Source: Pseudomonas kitaguniensis (lineage in GTDB: Bacteria; Pseudomonadota; Gammaproteobacteria; Pseudomonadales; Pseudomonadaceae). From it: DNA of 64,000 nt. The DNA is taken from the NCBI RefSeq assembly GCF_009296165.1, contig NZ_VUAZ01000114.1, positions 16,246 to 80,245 of the forward strand, given 5' to 3'. Shown here one piece after another: positions 34,510 through 41,875 of this stretch. The notes beneath the pieces were generated by a model. The model did not search any database. It was not told where the DNA came from and was given only the letters and a program-made list of their open reading frames with translations. Position 1 is the first letter of the stretch. Each line of letters begins with the position of its first letter. The position numbers and the translations under genes are program-made.

Positions 34510-35042
34510 AGCGTTGGTTGATGGTTATGCCGCTGGCAGTGTTTCTGGTGGTGGCGGTGTTCCTGTATCGCGGCCTTTATCTGGACCCGGCAGAGCTGCC
34601 GTCGGCGATGATCGGCAAGCCATTCCCGGCGTTCACGCTGCCGACCGTGCAGGGCGACAAAACCCTGACTCAAGCGGACCTGTTGGGCAAACCGGCAGTG
34701 GTCAACGTGTGGGCGACCTGGTGCATCTCGTGCCGCGTCGAACACCCGGTGCTCAATGCGCTGGCCGAGAAAGGCGTGCTGATCTACGGCATCAACTACA
34801 AGGACGACAATGCAGCGGCGCGCAAGTGGCTGGCTGAATTTCACAACCCGTACCAGTTGGACATTCGCGATGAAGACGGCAACCTTGGCCTCAACCTCGG
34901 TGTGTACGGCGCTCCGGAAACCTTCTTCATCGACGCCAAAGGCGTGATCCGCGACAAGTATGTCGGCGTGATCGACGAAGTGGTCTGGCGTGAACAACTC
35001 GCCGCCAAGTACCAGGCGCTGGTCGATGAGGCCAAACCATGA
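34506..35042 (+). CDS. ccmG: Thiol:disulfide interchange protein CcmG/DsbE
   Basis: Membrane-anchored periplasmic thioredoxin of 178 residues. The N-terminal anchor (about 4-22) is followed by the active site WCISC (Cys73, Cys76) and the family loop GVYGAPETFFID with the cis-proline. It reduces apocytochrome c or CcmH thiols before heme attachment. Overlaps ccmF and ccmH by 4 bases each. Confidence 0.94.
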   Translation: MKRWLMVMPLAVFLVVAVFLYRGLYLDPAELPSAMIGKPFPAFTLPTVQGDKTLTQADLLGKPAVVNVWATWCISCRVEHPVLNALAEKGVLIYGINYKDDNAAARKWLAEFHNPYQLDIRDEDGNLGLNLGVYGAPETFFIDAKGVIRDKYVGVIDEVVWREQLAAKYQALVDEAKP

Positions 35043-35511
35043 AGCGCCTGTTAGCCGCTGCGGTTCTGGCGCTGGGCTTGGCCAGTGTTGCCCACGCCGC
35101 CATCGACACCTATGAATTCGCCAACGACGCCGAGCGCGAGCGCTTTCGCGAGCTGACCAAAGAGCTGCGCTGCCCCAAGTGCCAGAACCAGGACATCGCC
35201 GACTCCAACGCACCCATCGCCGCCGACCTGCGCAAAGAGATTTTCCGCATGCTGGGAGAGGGCAAGGACAACCAGCAGATCATCGACTTCATGGTCGACC
35301 GCTACGGTGATTTTGTGCGCTACAAACCGGCGCTCACCGGCAAGACCGCGCTGCTCTGGTTCGGCCCCGCCGGGCTATTGTTGGCCGGTGTTGTCGTCAT
35401 GGCCGTGATCGTCCGCCGTCGCCGCGCCGCGCCTACCGATGGCTCCGACGCGTATCCCCTGAAGAGCGTAAACGCCTCGACCAATTGCTGGACACCCAGA
35501 CTGATGATTGA
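35039..35511 (+). CDS. ccmH: Cytochrome c maturation protein CcmH (CcmL type), frameshifted near its end
   Basis: Periplasmic thioredoxin-like subunit of the heme ligation complex. It has a signal peptide (about 1-20), the redox motif LRCPKCQNQ (Cys45, Cys48), and a C-terminal transmembrane helix (about 102-122). After SDA the frame departs from the family. The expected SPEERKRLDQLLDTQTDD and a TGA at 35509-35511 are readable one frame over, so one base is missing at about 35450-35453. As given, the frame runs straight into ccmI and would make a 549-residue CcmH-CcmI fusion. Confidence 0.85.
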
Positions 35512-36688
35512 TTTTTGGCTGGCAGCCGGCTTGCTGCTCCTGATTGCCCTGAGTTTTCTGTTGATCCCTGTGCTGCGCGGCCGCCGTGCCCAGCGTGATG
35601 AGGACCGCACCGCGCTGAACGTGGCGCTTTACCAGGAACGCGTGGCCGAGCTGCAAGTGCAGCAGGACGAAGGTGTGCTCAACGCCGCGCAACTCGACAC
35701 TGGCCGCGCCGAAGCTGCGCGTGAATTGTTGGCCGACACTGAAGGAGTGGAAAAACCTCGCGAATCGCGCCTGGGCAAACCGCTGCCGTTTTTGGCGGCG
35801 TTTCTGGTGCCGATTTTGGGCGTTGCGCTGTACCTGCATTACGGGGCCAGCGACAAGGTCGAACTGACCCGCGAATTCTCCCAGCCGCCGGTGTCCATGC
35901 AAGACATGACCCACCGCCTGGAACGCGCCGCCGCCGCGCAACCGGACTCGCCGGAAGGCCTCTACTTCCTCGGCCGCGCCTACATGGCGCAGGACCGCTC
36001 CGCCGATGCCGCGAAAATCTTCGAACGCACCGTCGCGTTAGCCGGGCGCCAGCCGGAACTGCTCGGCCAGTGGGCGCAGGCGCAGTACTTTGCCGACAAT
36101 AAACAGTGGTCGCCCAAGGTGCAGGCGTTGACCGATGAAGCCTTGAAGCTCGACCCCAAAGAAGTCACCAGCCTGGGCCTGCTCGGCATCGCCGCCTTTG
36201 AAGGCCAGCGCTACCAGGAAGCCATCGACTACTGGAACCGCTTGTTGGCCCAACTGGCGCCGGAAGATAACTCGCGCGTCGCGCTGCAAGGCGGCATCGA
36301 CCGCGCGGCCGAAAAGCTCAAGGAAAACGGCGGCAGCGTCGCGCAAAAAGCCGTGATCAAAGTGCGCGTAGACCTGTCCAGCGAGGTAAAAGCCAACGCC
36401 CTGCCGAGTGACAGCGTGTTCATCTTTGCCCGCGCGGTAAACGGCCCACCTGCGCCGTTAGCGGCCAAACGCGTCAGCGTCGCCGAGCTGCCCATCACCG
36501 TCGAACTCGGCGATAGCGACGCGATGATGCCGCAGTTGAAACTGTCGAACTTCGCCGAAGTCCAACTGGTTGCGCGCATATCCCGGGCAGGTCAACCGAC
36601 CGCTGGCGAGTGGATCGGCCGCAGCCAACCCTTGGCCAGCACCACCACTGCCACGCAGCAGCTGACCATCGACCGTCCGGATAAATAA
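35504..36688 (+). CDS. ccmI: Cytochrome c maturation protein CcmI/CycH
   Basis: Apocytochrome chaperone of 394 residues. Two transmembrane helices (about 3-23 and 92-112) flank a cytoplasmic leucine-zipper-like loop (LYQERVAELQVQQDEG). The periplasmic part carries TPR repeats (about 140-260) and a C-terminal beta-rich domain. The natural start is the ATG at 35504, which overlaps the restored ccmH stop. In the present sequence it is in frame with ccmH because of the single-base loss upstream. Confidence 0.88.
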   Translation: MIDFWLAAGLLLLIALSFLLIPVLRGRRAQRDEDRTALNVALYQERVAELQVQQDEGVLNAAQLDTGRAEAARELLADTEGVEKPRESRLGKPLPFLAAFLVPILGVALYLHYGASDKVELTREFSQPPVSMQDMTHRLERAAAAQPDSPEGLYFLGRAYMAQDRSADAAKIFERTVALAGRQPELLGQWAQAQYFADNKQWSPKVQALTDEALKLDPKEVTSLGLLGIAAFEGQRYQEAIDYWNRLLAQLAPEDNSRVALQGGIDRAAEKLKENGGSVAQKAVIKVRVDLSSEVKANALPSDSVFIFARAVNGPPAPLAAKRVSVAELPITVELGDSDAMMPQLKLSNFAEVQLVARISRAGQPTAGEWIGRSQPLASTTTATQQLTIDRPDK

Positions 36689-36704
36689 ATTCGAGGAAAC
36701 GCCC

Positions 36705-37097
36705 ATGACCGCACTCGCACGAATCACCCTGCTCAGCCTGGTATTGGGCCTGAGCGCCTGTGCGGTCCACCGACCTCCCGCGCCCACCGGCCCGACCATT
36801 CCGCCGTCCGGCCCGTCGACCCAGCCGAGCACCCAACCCTCGGCCCCGGTAACCCCGCCACCGAAAGCATTGCCAAGTTCGTCGCCAACCTTCGCCCCGC
36901 CACCGGGCGCCGCCAGCCACTGGGACGGCAAGATGCAGGTGTACGTGCTGGAAGAACAACCCGACACCTTCTACCGCCAGCGCACGTATTACCGCTGGAC
37001 CAACGGCTGGAGCCGCTCGATCAGCCCGAACGGCCCATGGGAAGAGACCAACGTGCAAGGCGTGCCGCCTGGGTTGAGCAAGCAGTACGCGCAATGA
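36705..37097 (+). CDS. Proline-rich lipoprotein
   Basis: Precursor of 130 residues with lipobox LSAC (Cys19). A Pro/Ser/Thr spacer (about 25-70) is followed by a small C-terminal domain with VYVLEEQPDTFYRQRTYYRW. It probably sits at the outer membrane with the spacer spanning part of the periplasm. It starts 16 bases after ccmI and shares its terminator, so it is likely read with the ccm operon. No known function. Confidence 0.8.
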   Translation: MTALARITLLSLVLGLSACAVHRPPAPTGPTIPPSGPSTQPSTQPSAPVTPPPKALPSSSPTFAPPPGAASHWDGKMQVYVLEEQPDTFYRQRTYYRWTNGWSRSISPNGPWEETNVQGVPPGLSKQYAQ

Positions 37098-37099
37098 CA

Positions 37100-37127
37100 A
37101 AAGGCGACCTAGGGTCGCCTTTTTTTG
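37100..37127 (+). terminator. Terminator at the end of the ccm operon
   Basis: AGGCGACC-tag-GGTCGCCT followed by eight T residues, immediately after the lipoprotein stop codon. Confidence 0.92.
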
Positions 37128-37185
37128 GCCTTGAAATACAACCCTTCAAACACCCCAGGGCAACTGTGGAGCGCAGCTATTATTG

Positions 37186-37250
37186 TTCCCATGCTCTGCG
37201 TGGGAATACACCCCGTGACGCTCCGCGTCACCTTGCGTAGTCCTACGCAA
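37186..37250. repeat. Three consecutive hairpins (dispersed Pseudomonas intergenic repeat)
   Basis: TTCCCATGC/GCGTGGGAA (37186-37206), GTGACGC/GCGTCAC (37215-37231) and TTGCGTA/TACGCAA (37233-37250) follow each other. The TTCCCACGCTCTGCGTGGGAA type with a GACGCTCCGCGTC partner is, from memory, a dispersed repeat in pseudomonads. It marks the left border of the accessory cassette. Confidence 0.6.
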
Positions 37251-37351
37251 GTAACGCCGGCAAAAAGTAATAGAGCATATTCAGGCGAAATTATTGCTTC
37301 CGGAAAAGTAGCGGTCATTAAGCAATTAATGGGGGTGTTCAGCCGCACTGC

Positions 37352-37882
37352 TTATTTTTTTAGATGTGTAATCAGTTCTGCGGTAGGAATATACACAGTA
37401 TTGGTGTAATAAGCTTTGAATCCATAAGCAGTGATGTACACCTGGCAGGGGATGCTCTGTTGTCCCGCTAACAGATTCTCCAATACGGCGCCCGAGGTGA
37501 TTGAGGTTGGGATAGGTACCTCTCGCTCTTCGGTCGCATTGAATGATAGCGAAGACCGGAAGTAAAATTTCCCAGTGTTATTGGGTGTGGCATCAGCTTC
37601 CAGGAGGCCTACGCCTCGCGCTTTAATTGTATGGTTTACATCGAAATTCTTATCGTGATTCAACGTGCATACAAGTTTAGGCGTATTCTGGTTCTTTTTT
37701 TCATAGAGGGTGAAGACTTTGCTCAGGTTTTGATCTGATTCCAGCGTCACGTAAAGTAGCGAGTCTTCACGGCGTTCAAACCCTTTAAATGTTAATGATG
37801 CCGGCGGTATGTTTGGTGTCCGAGCGCATGCGCTGAAAATCAGTGCAGTGGCGAATATTAGTAACTTTTTAAGTTTAATCAT
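37352..37882 (-). CDS. Lipoprotein, probable immunity protein for the adjacent lipase
   Basis: Precursor of 176 residues with lipobox FSAC (Cys19) and Ala at +2, so it should be an outer-membrane lipoprotein facing the periplasm. The mature part is predicted beta-rich with no enzyme motif. Its ATG overlaps the lipase stop (ATGA). Periplasmic lipoproteins encoded directly after PAAR-linked lipases usually protect against the lipase (Tli type). Base composition is clearly more AT-rich than the surroundings, as is that of the lipase. The immunity role is inference. Confidence 0.7.
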   Translation of the reverse strand: MIKLKKLLIFATALIFSACARTPNIPPASLTFKGFERREDSLLYVTLESDQNLSKVFTLYEKKNQNTPKLVCTLNHDKNFDVNHTIKARGVGLLEADATPNNTGKFYFRSSLSFNATEEREVPIPTSITSGAVLENLLAGQQSIPCQVYITAYGFKAYYTNTVYIPTAELITHLKK

Positions 37883-38607
37883 TTTATATTTTTCACGTAC
37901 GCTTCATAAAGGAAGTCCAGAGCACATTTTGTACCCTGGATCGGTGCAACCATCATGTGACTCGCAAACGCGTGATGTATGTTTACTGTGGTATTGATCG
38001 CTGGGCCTTGGCTCACAATCCAGCGTTCTCCAAAGTTTGCAACGTGGTCTGACGCATCTGGCTTCACTGGGTTAGCGCGGATATTGATCCACATGTCAGC
38101 CACTGGAGCTGGTTCAGAGTAGTAGATATCAGAACCTAACCACACCAAAAATCCTTTTCCTACAGGGTCTAAGGTTATTAGAAGTGCGATTTTGTAACCT
38201 TCATCAGACAGCATCTTTGAGAGGTGAGCGCCATTCCACGCGCCTAGGCTGTGTCCGACTATATAGATAGGGCACGACTTGCTAGGAATGAGATTGGTGA
38301 TGTGTTCTTTAATGTCGCGCCCCCCACGCGCTTCATTATATCCCCATACGTATTTTGTGTATTTTTCGGAAAGTTGTGCGACTGCCATCCTTTTTGACAT
38401 CAGCAAGTCGACATCATCGATGTTGTGAAAAGCACCTTGAGAGTAATAGCTTTCTTGGTCTCCAGCGCCACCAATGTAAAAAATAATAGGTTTAGTCGCA
38501 GGTACAGGTACGATTTTTATTTGTGGATCGTTCACCGCTGTCAATGTGTGCGTTGCCGCCAGACTTGCAGTGTTGCCATTAGGTAAAATTATTTTCTCTG
38601 CTTCCAT
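37879..38607 (-). CDS. Lipase-like alpha/beta hydrolase, candidate type VI effector
   Basis: Protein of 242 residues with the nucleophile elbow GHSLG (118-122, Ser120). A candidate acid is Asp147 in ITLDPVG and a candidate His lies in NIHHAFASH (211-217). There is no signal peptide, as expected for a type VI cargo. It lies 4 bases after a PAAR gene and overlaps a lipoprotein gene, the layout of Tle phospholipase effector modules. It is shorter than most described Tle proteins, and the family assignment is open. AT-rich relative to neighbours. Confidence 0.75.
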   Translation of the reverse strand: MEAEKIILPNGNTASLAATHTLTAVNDPQIKIVPVPATKPIIFYIGGAGDQESYYSQGAFHNIDDVDLLMSKRMAVAQLSEKYTKYVWGYNEARGGRDIKEHITNLIPSKSCPIYIVGHSLGAWNGAHLSKMLSDEGYKIALLITLDPVGKGFLVWLGSDIYYSEPAPVADMWINIRANPVKPDASDHVANFGERWIVSQGPAINTTVNIHHAFASHMMVAPIQGTKCALDFLYEAYVKNIK

Positions 38608-38611
38608 GCTC

Positions 38612-39109
38612 TCAATCTTCCAAAAATAATTTGATACTTTCAGCCAGATGCGAACTCACTACATGGGTGTAGCCCAGCGCATCACTGACGCCATGTTCAA
38701 TGCTACCGTTAGCGCGCTGGATACAGTAAGCATGGTTGGGCATGGGTTCACCCGTAGCTTCGTCGACCAATTTTATCTTGTCGCTGAAGTGTACCGGCAT
38801 CGACGATAACCCACTGAAGGGCGCTGGCACAAAGGTGTCACCGATAATGATGGTGCTGGCGCCTGCCGTTACAGTGTTGCCATGAGCGCCAACGCTGCCG
38901 ACGGTGGCGGCATTGAAACCATTGATAAAAACAGTTGAAGATACGCCGCTGGTAATCGGGCTTCCGCAAGCTGAAGTGTCGTTTAAGCGGGCAGCGCCCA
39001 AGCCTTCGAAGATCACATCTGATGAGCCGGTTACCAGCGAATTGGTACCGTGACCCGGAACTGGGCACGCTGTAGGGTCTGTGATGCGCGCAGCAGGTTT
39101 GCCACTCAT
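38612..39109 (-). CDS. PAAR-domain protein with C-terminal extension
   Basis: Protein of 165 residues. Residues 1-95 form a PAAR repeat domain (MSGKPAARITDPTACPVPGHG, then GLGAARLNDTSACG and GAHGNTVTAGASTIIIGD). PAAR domains cap VgrG spikes of type VI secretion systems. The last 60 residues (DKIKLVDEATGEPMPNHAYCI... GVSDALGYTHVV) look like a transthyretin-type adaptor strand set that often links spikes to effectors. AAGGACG precedes the ATG. No VgrG or structural type VI gene lies in this window. Confidence 0.88.
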   Translation of the reverse strand: MSGKPAARITDPTACPVPGHGTNSLVTGSSDVIFEGLGAARLNDTSACGSPITSGVSSTVFINGFNAATVGSVGAHGNTVTAGASTIIIGDTFVPAPFSGLSSMPVHFSDKIKLVDEATGEPMPNHAYCIQRANGSIEHGVSDALGYTHVVSSHLAESIKLFLED

Positions 39110-39130
39110 GAGAACGTCCTTTTCAGCTAT

Positions 39131-39805
39131 TCACAGGGGGGAGAAGAGGTCAATCGGGATTTCTGAAAGTCGCCAGCTTTCATCCATGAGGTTGTACATA
39201 GCTCGATGGTTTTCTTGGGTCGGACTGCAGTCCTCAAGTGCTCGCCATGCGATCTCAACGCAGTTATCCATGGCGTAAGTTGAGTAATCATCGAGCTGGT
39301 TTAGCCACTCGTTGTAATTGGGCATGCCAACGCTGCGGTAGGCATCAAGCAGTATCTGCGCGACTTCCTCACCCCAATGCAAAAATCGACCGGGGGTCCA
39401 CGGGCCGGTCTGTGTGTGGACAAACCAACCAAGGCTCTTTAATCCACCACTTTCGAGGTACAGGGAGCCACCCTGTGAACTCAGTCCGCAGCACAGAAAG
39501 ACGCTGAGCCAGCCCTGGTGGGCGTGAATAACATCAGTGGGATCGAATCGGGCTAAAGGGATGACGCGGTAGCCGCTGGTTAGCATTGAGCGGGCGACTA
39601 GCTCGGCGTCCAATCGCGACACGAATGCTTGTACGGCATTACCCTTACCGCAGGGTGTGCAAAGAATCTCGACTGGCGCGCGGGCTGGGGTATCGCTGCT
39701 TCCCACTATACGAACCAACCCGTAAAGGCGGAGCGAGCTCTTCAAACCGCTTGGGTGTTGTACCACAGGTGCCAGCGTCGGCATGGCACTTCGTGAGGAG
39801 TCCAT
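39131..39805 (-). CDS. Unknown protein heading the PAAR-lipase cassette
   Basis: Protein of 224 residues with no motif I recognise. It is probably soluble and mixed alpha/beta, with a Trp/Tyr-rich middle part (GWFVHTQTGPWTPGRFLHWG) and a C-terminal acidic helical part. It ends 21 bases before the PAAR gene and is co-oriented, so it could be a loading chaperone or adaptor for the effector. An ATG at 39784 is an alternative start. Neither start has a good ribosome site. A structured leader precedes it. Confidence 0.7.
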   Translation of the reverse strand: MDSSRSAMPTLAPVVQHPSGLKSSLRLYGLVRIVGSSDTPARAPVEILCTPCGKGNAVQAFVSRLDAELVARSMLTSGYRVIPLARFDPTDVIHAHQGWLSVFLCCGLSSQGGSLYLESGGLKSLGWFVHTQTGPWTPGRFLHWGEEVAQILLDAYRSVGMPNYNEWLNQLDDYSTYAMDNCVEIAWRALEDCSPTQENHRAMYNLMDESWRLSEIPIDLFSPL

Positions 39806-39882
39806 TAACTAATAACGTCCGTGTAATTTCAGGCGATGTCTGCACCGGATGGTGCGTGGGTTCAATTACTTTTTCCGGGTGT

Positions 39883-40000
39883 AGCGAGCTGTACGCAGGT
39901 TGGTCGACCAGGGAATGGAAACCCGGCAGGGCCTAAGCCCTCCCATGCACAGCCCGCCATAACGCGAGCACGATAATGCCGCTTGCGCGGCACTGTGCGC
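39883..40000 (-). ncRNA. Phage-type structured leader, resembling C4 antisense/P4 CI RNA
   Basis: Read on the minus strand, this stretch has GCGCACAG, a TGCCGC-GCAA-GCGGCA hairpin with a GNRA loop (39977-39992), then CTGTGC (complementary to the first segment), AGGGC-TTAG-GCCCT (39928-39941), a CCGGG/CCTGG stem, the palindrome TGGTCGACCA (39901-39910) and ACCTGCGTACAGCTC. The arrangement and words recall leaders of P4/P1-like phage genes (C4 antisense RNA family). The identification is from memory. The rest of the gap 39806-40164 has a GCACC/GGTGC hairpin near 39842-39855 and otherwise nothing I recognise. Confidence 0.45.
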
Positions 40001-40164
40001 CATTCTAACCCGGGCGATCAAGCCCGATCGCTGATGAGCAGCGACTGCGAAAGGCTAACGGTGACTTATAGCAACTGCAAGCCACAGAGTTCGTAGGAAA
40101 AGTCGCGGAAGCACCAAGACTTTGTTATCTGTATTCCTCTTTCCCTTTTAACGAGACGGGCTTC

Positions 40165-40755
40165 ATGGACCTCTATGTCGTACGCCACGGTGAAACCTGG
40201 GCTAATGCCGAGCACCGCTATCTAGGCGCACTCGATCCGGAACTGACCGAACGGGGCAGGGAACAAGCCTTCTCGCTCAGCAAGAAACTACCCTGCGGAA
40301 TCGATGTAATGATCGTCTCCCCACGCTTACGGGCGCAGCAAACCGCGCAGATTCTTAACCATGACTTGAACCTTGAATCACTGACGATGGACGGCTTTCG
40401 CGAGCGTGACGTTGGCGTATTTGAAGGGCTGAATCAGGCAGAAGCAAAGGCAATGCATCCGCTGCTATGGGTGCAAAACATCACGCGGCAATGGACGGTT
40501 GGGCCAACAGGTGGCGAGTCGATTGCGCAGGTGGTCGCCCGAGTGCACCAAGGTCTGGTCGAACTGGCGGGGCTCTATCCAAAGTCCGTCGTGTTGTTAG
40601 TGGCCCATGGCTTTGTAGCAAAGGTGATTCGCGCGTTAGGGCGAGCTGACTTTTCGGATTTTTTTAATTGGCAGCTTTCAAATGGAGAGATGCTGGTTTT
40701 AGAGGACTTCAGCGTTGCAGCGCCCCCGCTCATATCTCCTTTGGAAAGTCACTAA
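40165..40755 (+). CDS. Histidine phosphatase family protein
   Basis: Phosphoglycerate-mutase-like phosphatase of 196 residues. It has the RHG motif at the N-terminus (LYVVRHGETWANAEHRY), SPRLRAQQTA, the acidic FRERDVGVFEGL, and the second histidine in LLVAHGFVAKVI. Substrate unknown; similar to CobC/GpmB-type enzymes. GAGACGGG precedes the ATG. Stands alone, convergent with a Nudix gene. Confidence 0.88.
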   Translation: MDLYVVRHGETWANAEHRYLGALDPELTERGREQAFSLSKKLPCGIDVMIVSPRLRAQQTAQILNHDLNLESLTMDGFRERDVGVFEGLNQAEAKAMHPLLWVQNITRQWTVGPTGGESIAQVVARVHQGLVELAGLYPKSVVLLVAHGFVAKVIRALGRADFSDFFNWQLSNGEMLVLEDFSVAAPPLISPLESH

Positions 40756-40763
40756 GAAACGGC

Positions 40764-41168
40764 TCATCTTACTCGAGTCCTCAAAAAGGCCATCGCGCCC
40801 TGAAAAATCGGGTGCCACTCCTGGGTGAGTTCGCTGCTCAATGGATGCCAGAAAAATCGAAACTGATGGCCTCCATCATCCTTGGTGAAATGGACCCAGC
40901 TCTCTGGAAGGTCTGCCGAGATCTGGCACTGGTGAAATGCCCAAGTGTCCCCTGTGATCTCTGCATGCCAGGTTCCTAATTCCCGAATGAAGTTGCCGGT
41001 TATTCCCGCTTCTTCATGCAACTCGCGAATAGCGGCGGCGGCTGTGGTTTCGCCGCTTTCTACACTGCCTTTGACCAGTTGGAAGCCAGCCAGGGGATGT
41101 TCGAAAACCAGAATTTCCAAAGATTGCTTGGTTCGAAGGACTACAGGGCAAGCCTTGACGATGCTCAT
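40764..41168 (-). CDS. Nudix hydrolase
   Basis: Nudix protein of 134 residues. The box GSVESGETTAAAAIRELHEE followed by AGI fits GX5EX7REUXEEXGU exactly. The N-terminal strand VKACPVVLRTK and a C-terminal HPIFQGAMAFLR are typical of small (di)nucleotide or NDP-sugar hydrolases. The substrate cannot be inferred. The 3' end lies only 8 bases from the convergent phosphatase stop. Confidence 0.9.
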   Translation of the reverse strand: MSIVKACPVVLRTKQSLEILVFEHPLAGFQLVKGSVESGETTAAAAIRELHEEAGITGNFIRELGTWHAEITGDTWAFHQCQISADLPESWVHFTKDDGGHQFRFFWHPLSSELTQEWHPIFQGAMAFLRTRVR

Positions 41169-41228
41169 TGAGTGTTGTCTTCCATACTTTTTGGCTCCCG
41201 CTAAGTTTACGCGTGCCCTTAGAGTCTC

Positions 41229-41317
41229 GGTGGCGAGGGGCTTGCTCCCGATGGCGGTGGTTCAGTGGGTGAATATCCAGCTGACACACCGCCATCGGGA
41301 GCAAGCCCCCTCCCACA
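41229..41317. repeat. REPIN, class 2 (GGGAGCAAGCCCCCTCCCACA)
   Basis: GGCGAGGGGCTTGCTCCCGA at 41232 faces ATCGGGAGCAAGCCCCCTCC up to 41317. This is a second REP family, distinct from class 1 by CCGATGGCGG/CCGCCATCGG ends. Confidence 0.85.
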
Positions 41318-41334
41318 GGGGATCTGCTCAGCGG

Positions 41335-41610
41335 TCAGGCTACTGGGCACTCCCGATTCAGTGCTTCATTCACCAACAACTGTGCAATCTCAATCATCTG
41401 CACCACCGCCAGCACTTGCTTGCGACCTGAGCCAGCCAGATGCTCGGCGCAGTCGTAAGCACACACAGTCGCCGATTCAAGCATCTCGCTGGCGTTGCTT
41501 AATGCAGCTTCGGTGCTGAGGCCGGGGCGGACGGTGAAGATTGTTTGAGGTGGAGATTGTGGGGTGATTTCCGAGGTGGACGACAGTGGGTCAGGCGTTA
41601 CTTTTTTCAT
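41335..41610 (-). CDS. DUF6124 family protein
   Basis: Pseudomonas-specific small protein of 91 residues: MKKVTPDPLSS, then a Pro/Thr stretch, TIFTVRPGLSTEAALSNASEMLESATV, and a C-terminal helix VVQMIEIAQLLVNEAL. Members occur in many paralogues; I know of no function. GGAGCA precedes the ATG. A terminator-like hairpin stands 20 bases upstream of the start codon. Confidence 0.85.
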   Translation of the reverse strand: MKKVTPDPLSSTSEITPQSPPQTIFTVRPGLSTEAALSNASEMLESATVCAYDCAEHLAGSGRKQVLAVVQMIEIAQLLVNEALNRECPVA

Positions 41611-41629
41611 ACGGATGCTCCGGGAGTGA

Positions 41630-41663
41630 TGAAAAAAGCGCCCACTAAAGGCTATGGGCGCTT
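41630..41663 (-). terminator. Rho-independent terminator just upstream of the DUF6124 gene (attenuator candidate)
   Basis: On the minus strand, AAGCGCCCA (41663-41655) pairs with TGGGCGCTT (41644-41636) around a 10-base loop and runs into TTTTTT. It lies 20 bases before the DUF6124 start. Further upstream are another hairpin, TCGCTG/CAGCGA (41697-41714), and a short open frame (41652-41855, GTG start) that ends inside the terminator. A transcript starting further upstream would be stopped before the gene unless the stem is disrupted. Confidence 0.65.
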
Positions 41664-41875
41664 ATACGCCTGGAGAGTTCGGGCTTCCACACCCGTTCGC
41701 TGATTTTGCAGCGACCCGCGAAGGTTAGCGGCGAGGTTGATCAGACGCAACCTGAAATCGGTGTAGGGCAGATCTTCACGCCCATCTTCCGGTTTATGCT
41801 GGATACTGAGGCCACAAGCCGCGAACGGCTTTTTGTAATGCATCACATCTGGCACCAGGCGAAGAGGGTATTTTA

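Noticed and set aside
37130..40164. Prophage or complete mobile island
   Set aside because: No integrase, attachment-site duplication, tRNA border or phage structural gene is visible. The evidence supports only an accessory cassette with a phage-like leader.
41652..41855. 67-codon minus-strand frame as an independent gene
   Set aside because: No clear ribosome site, and it lies in a structured leader ending inside a terminator. Treated as a possible leader frame only.
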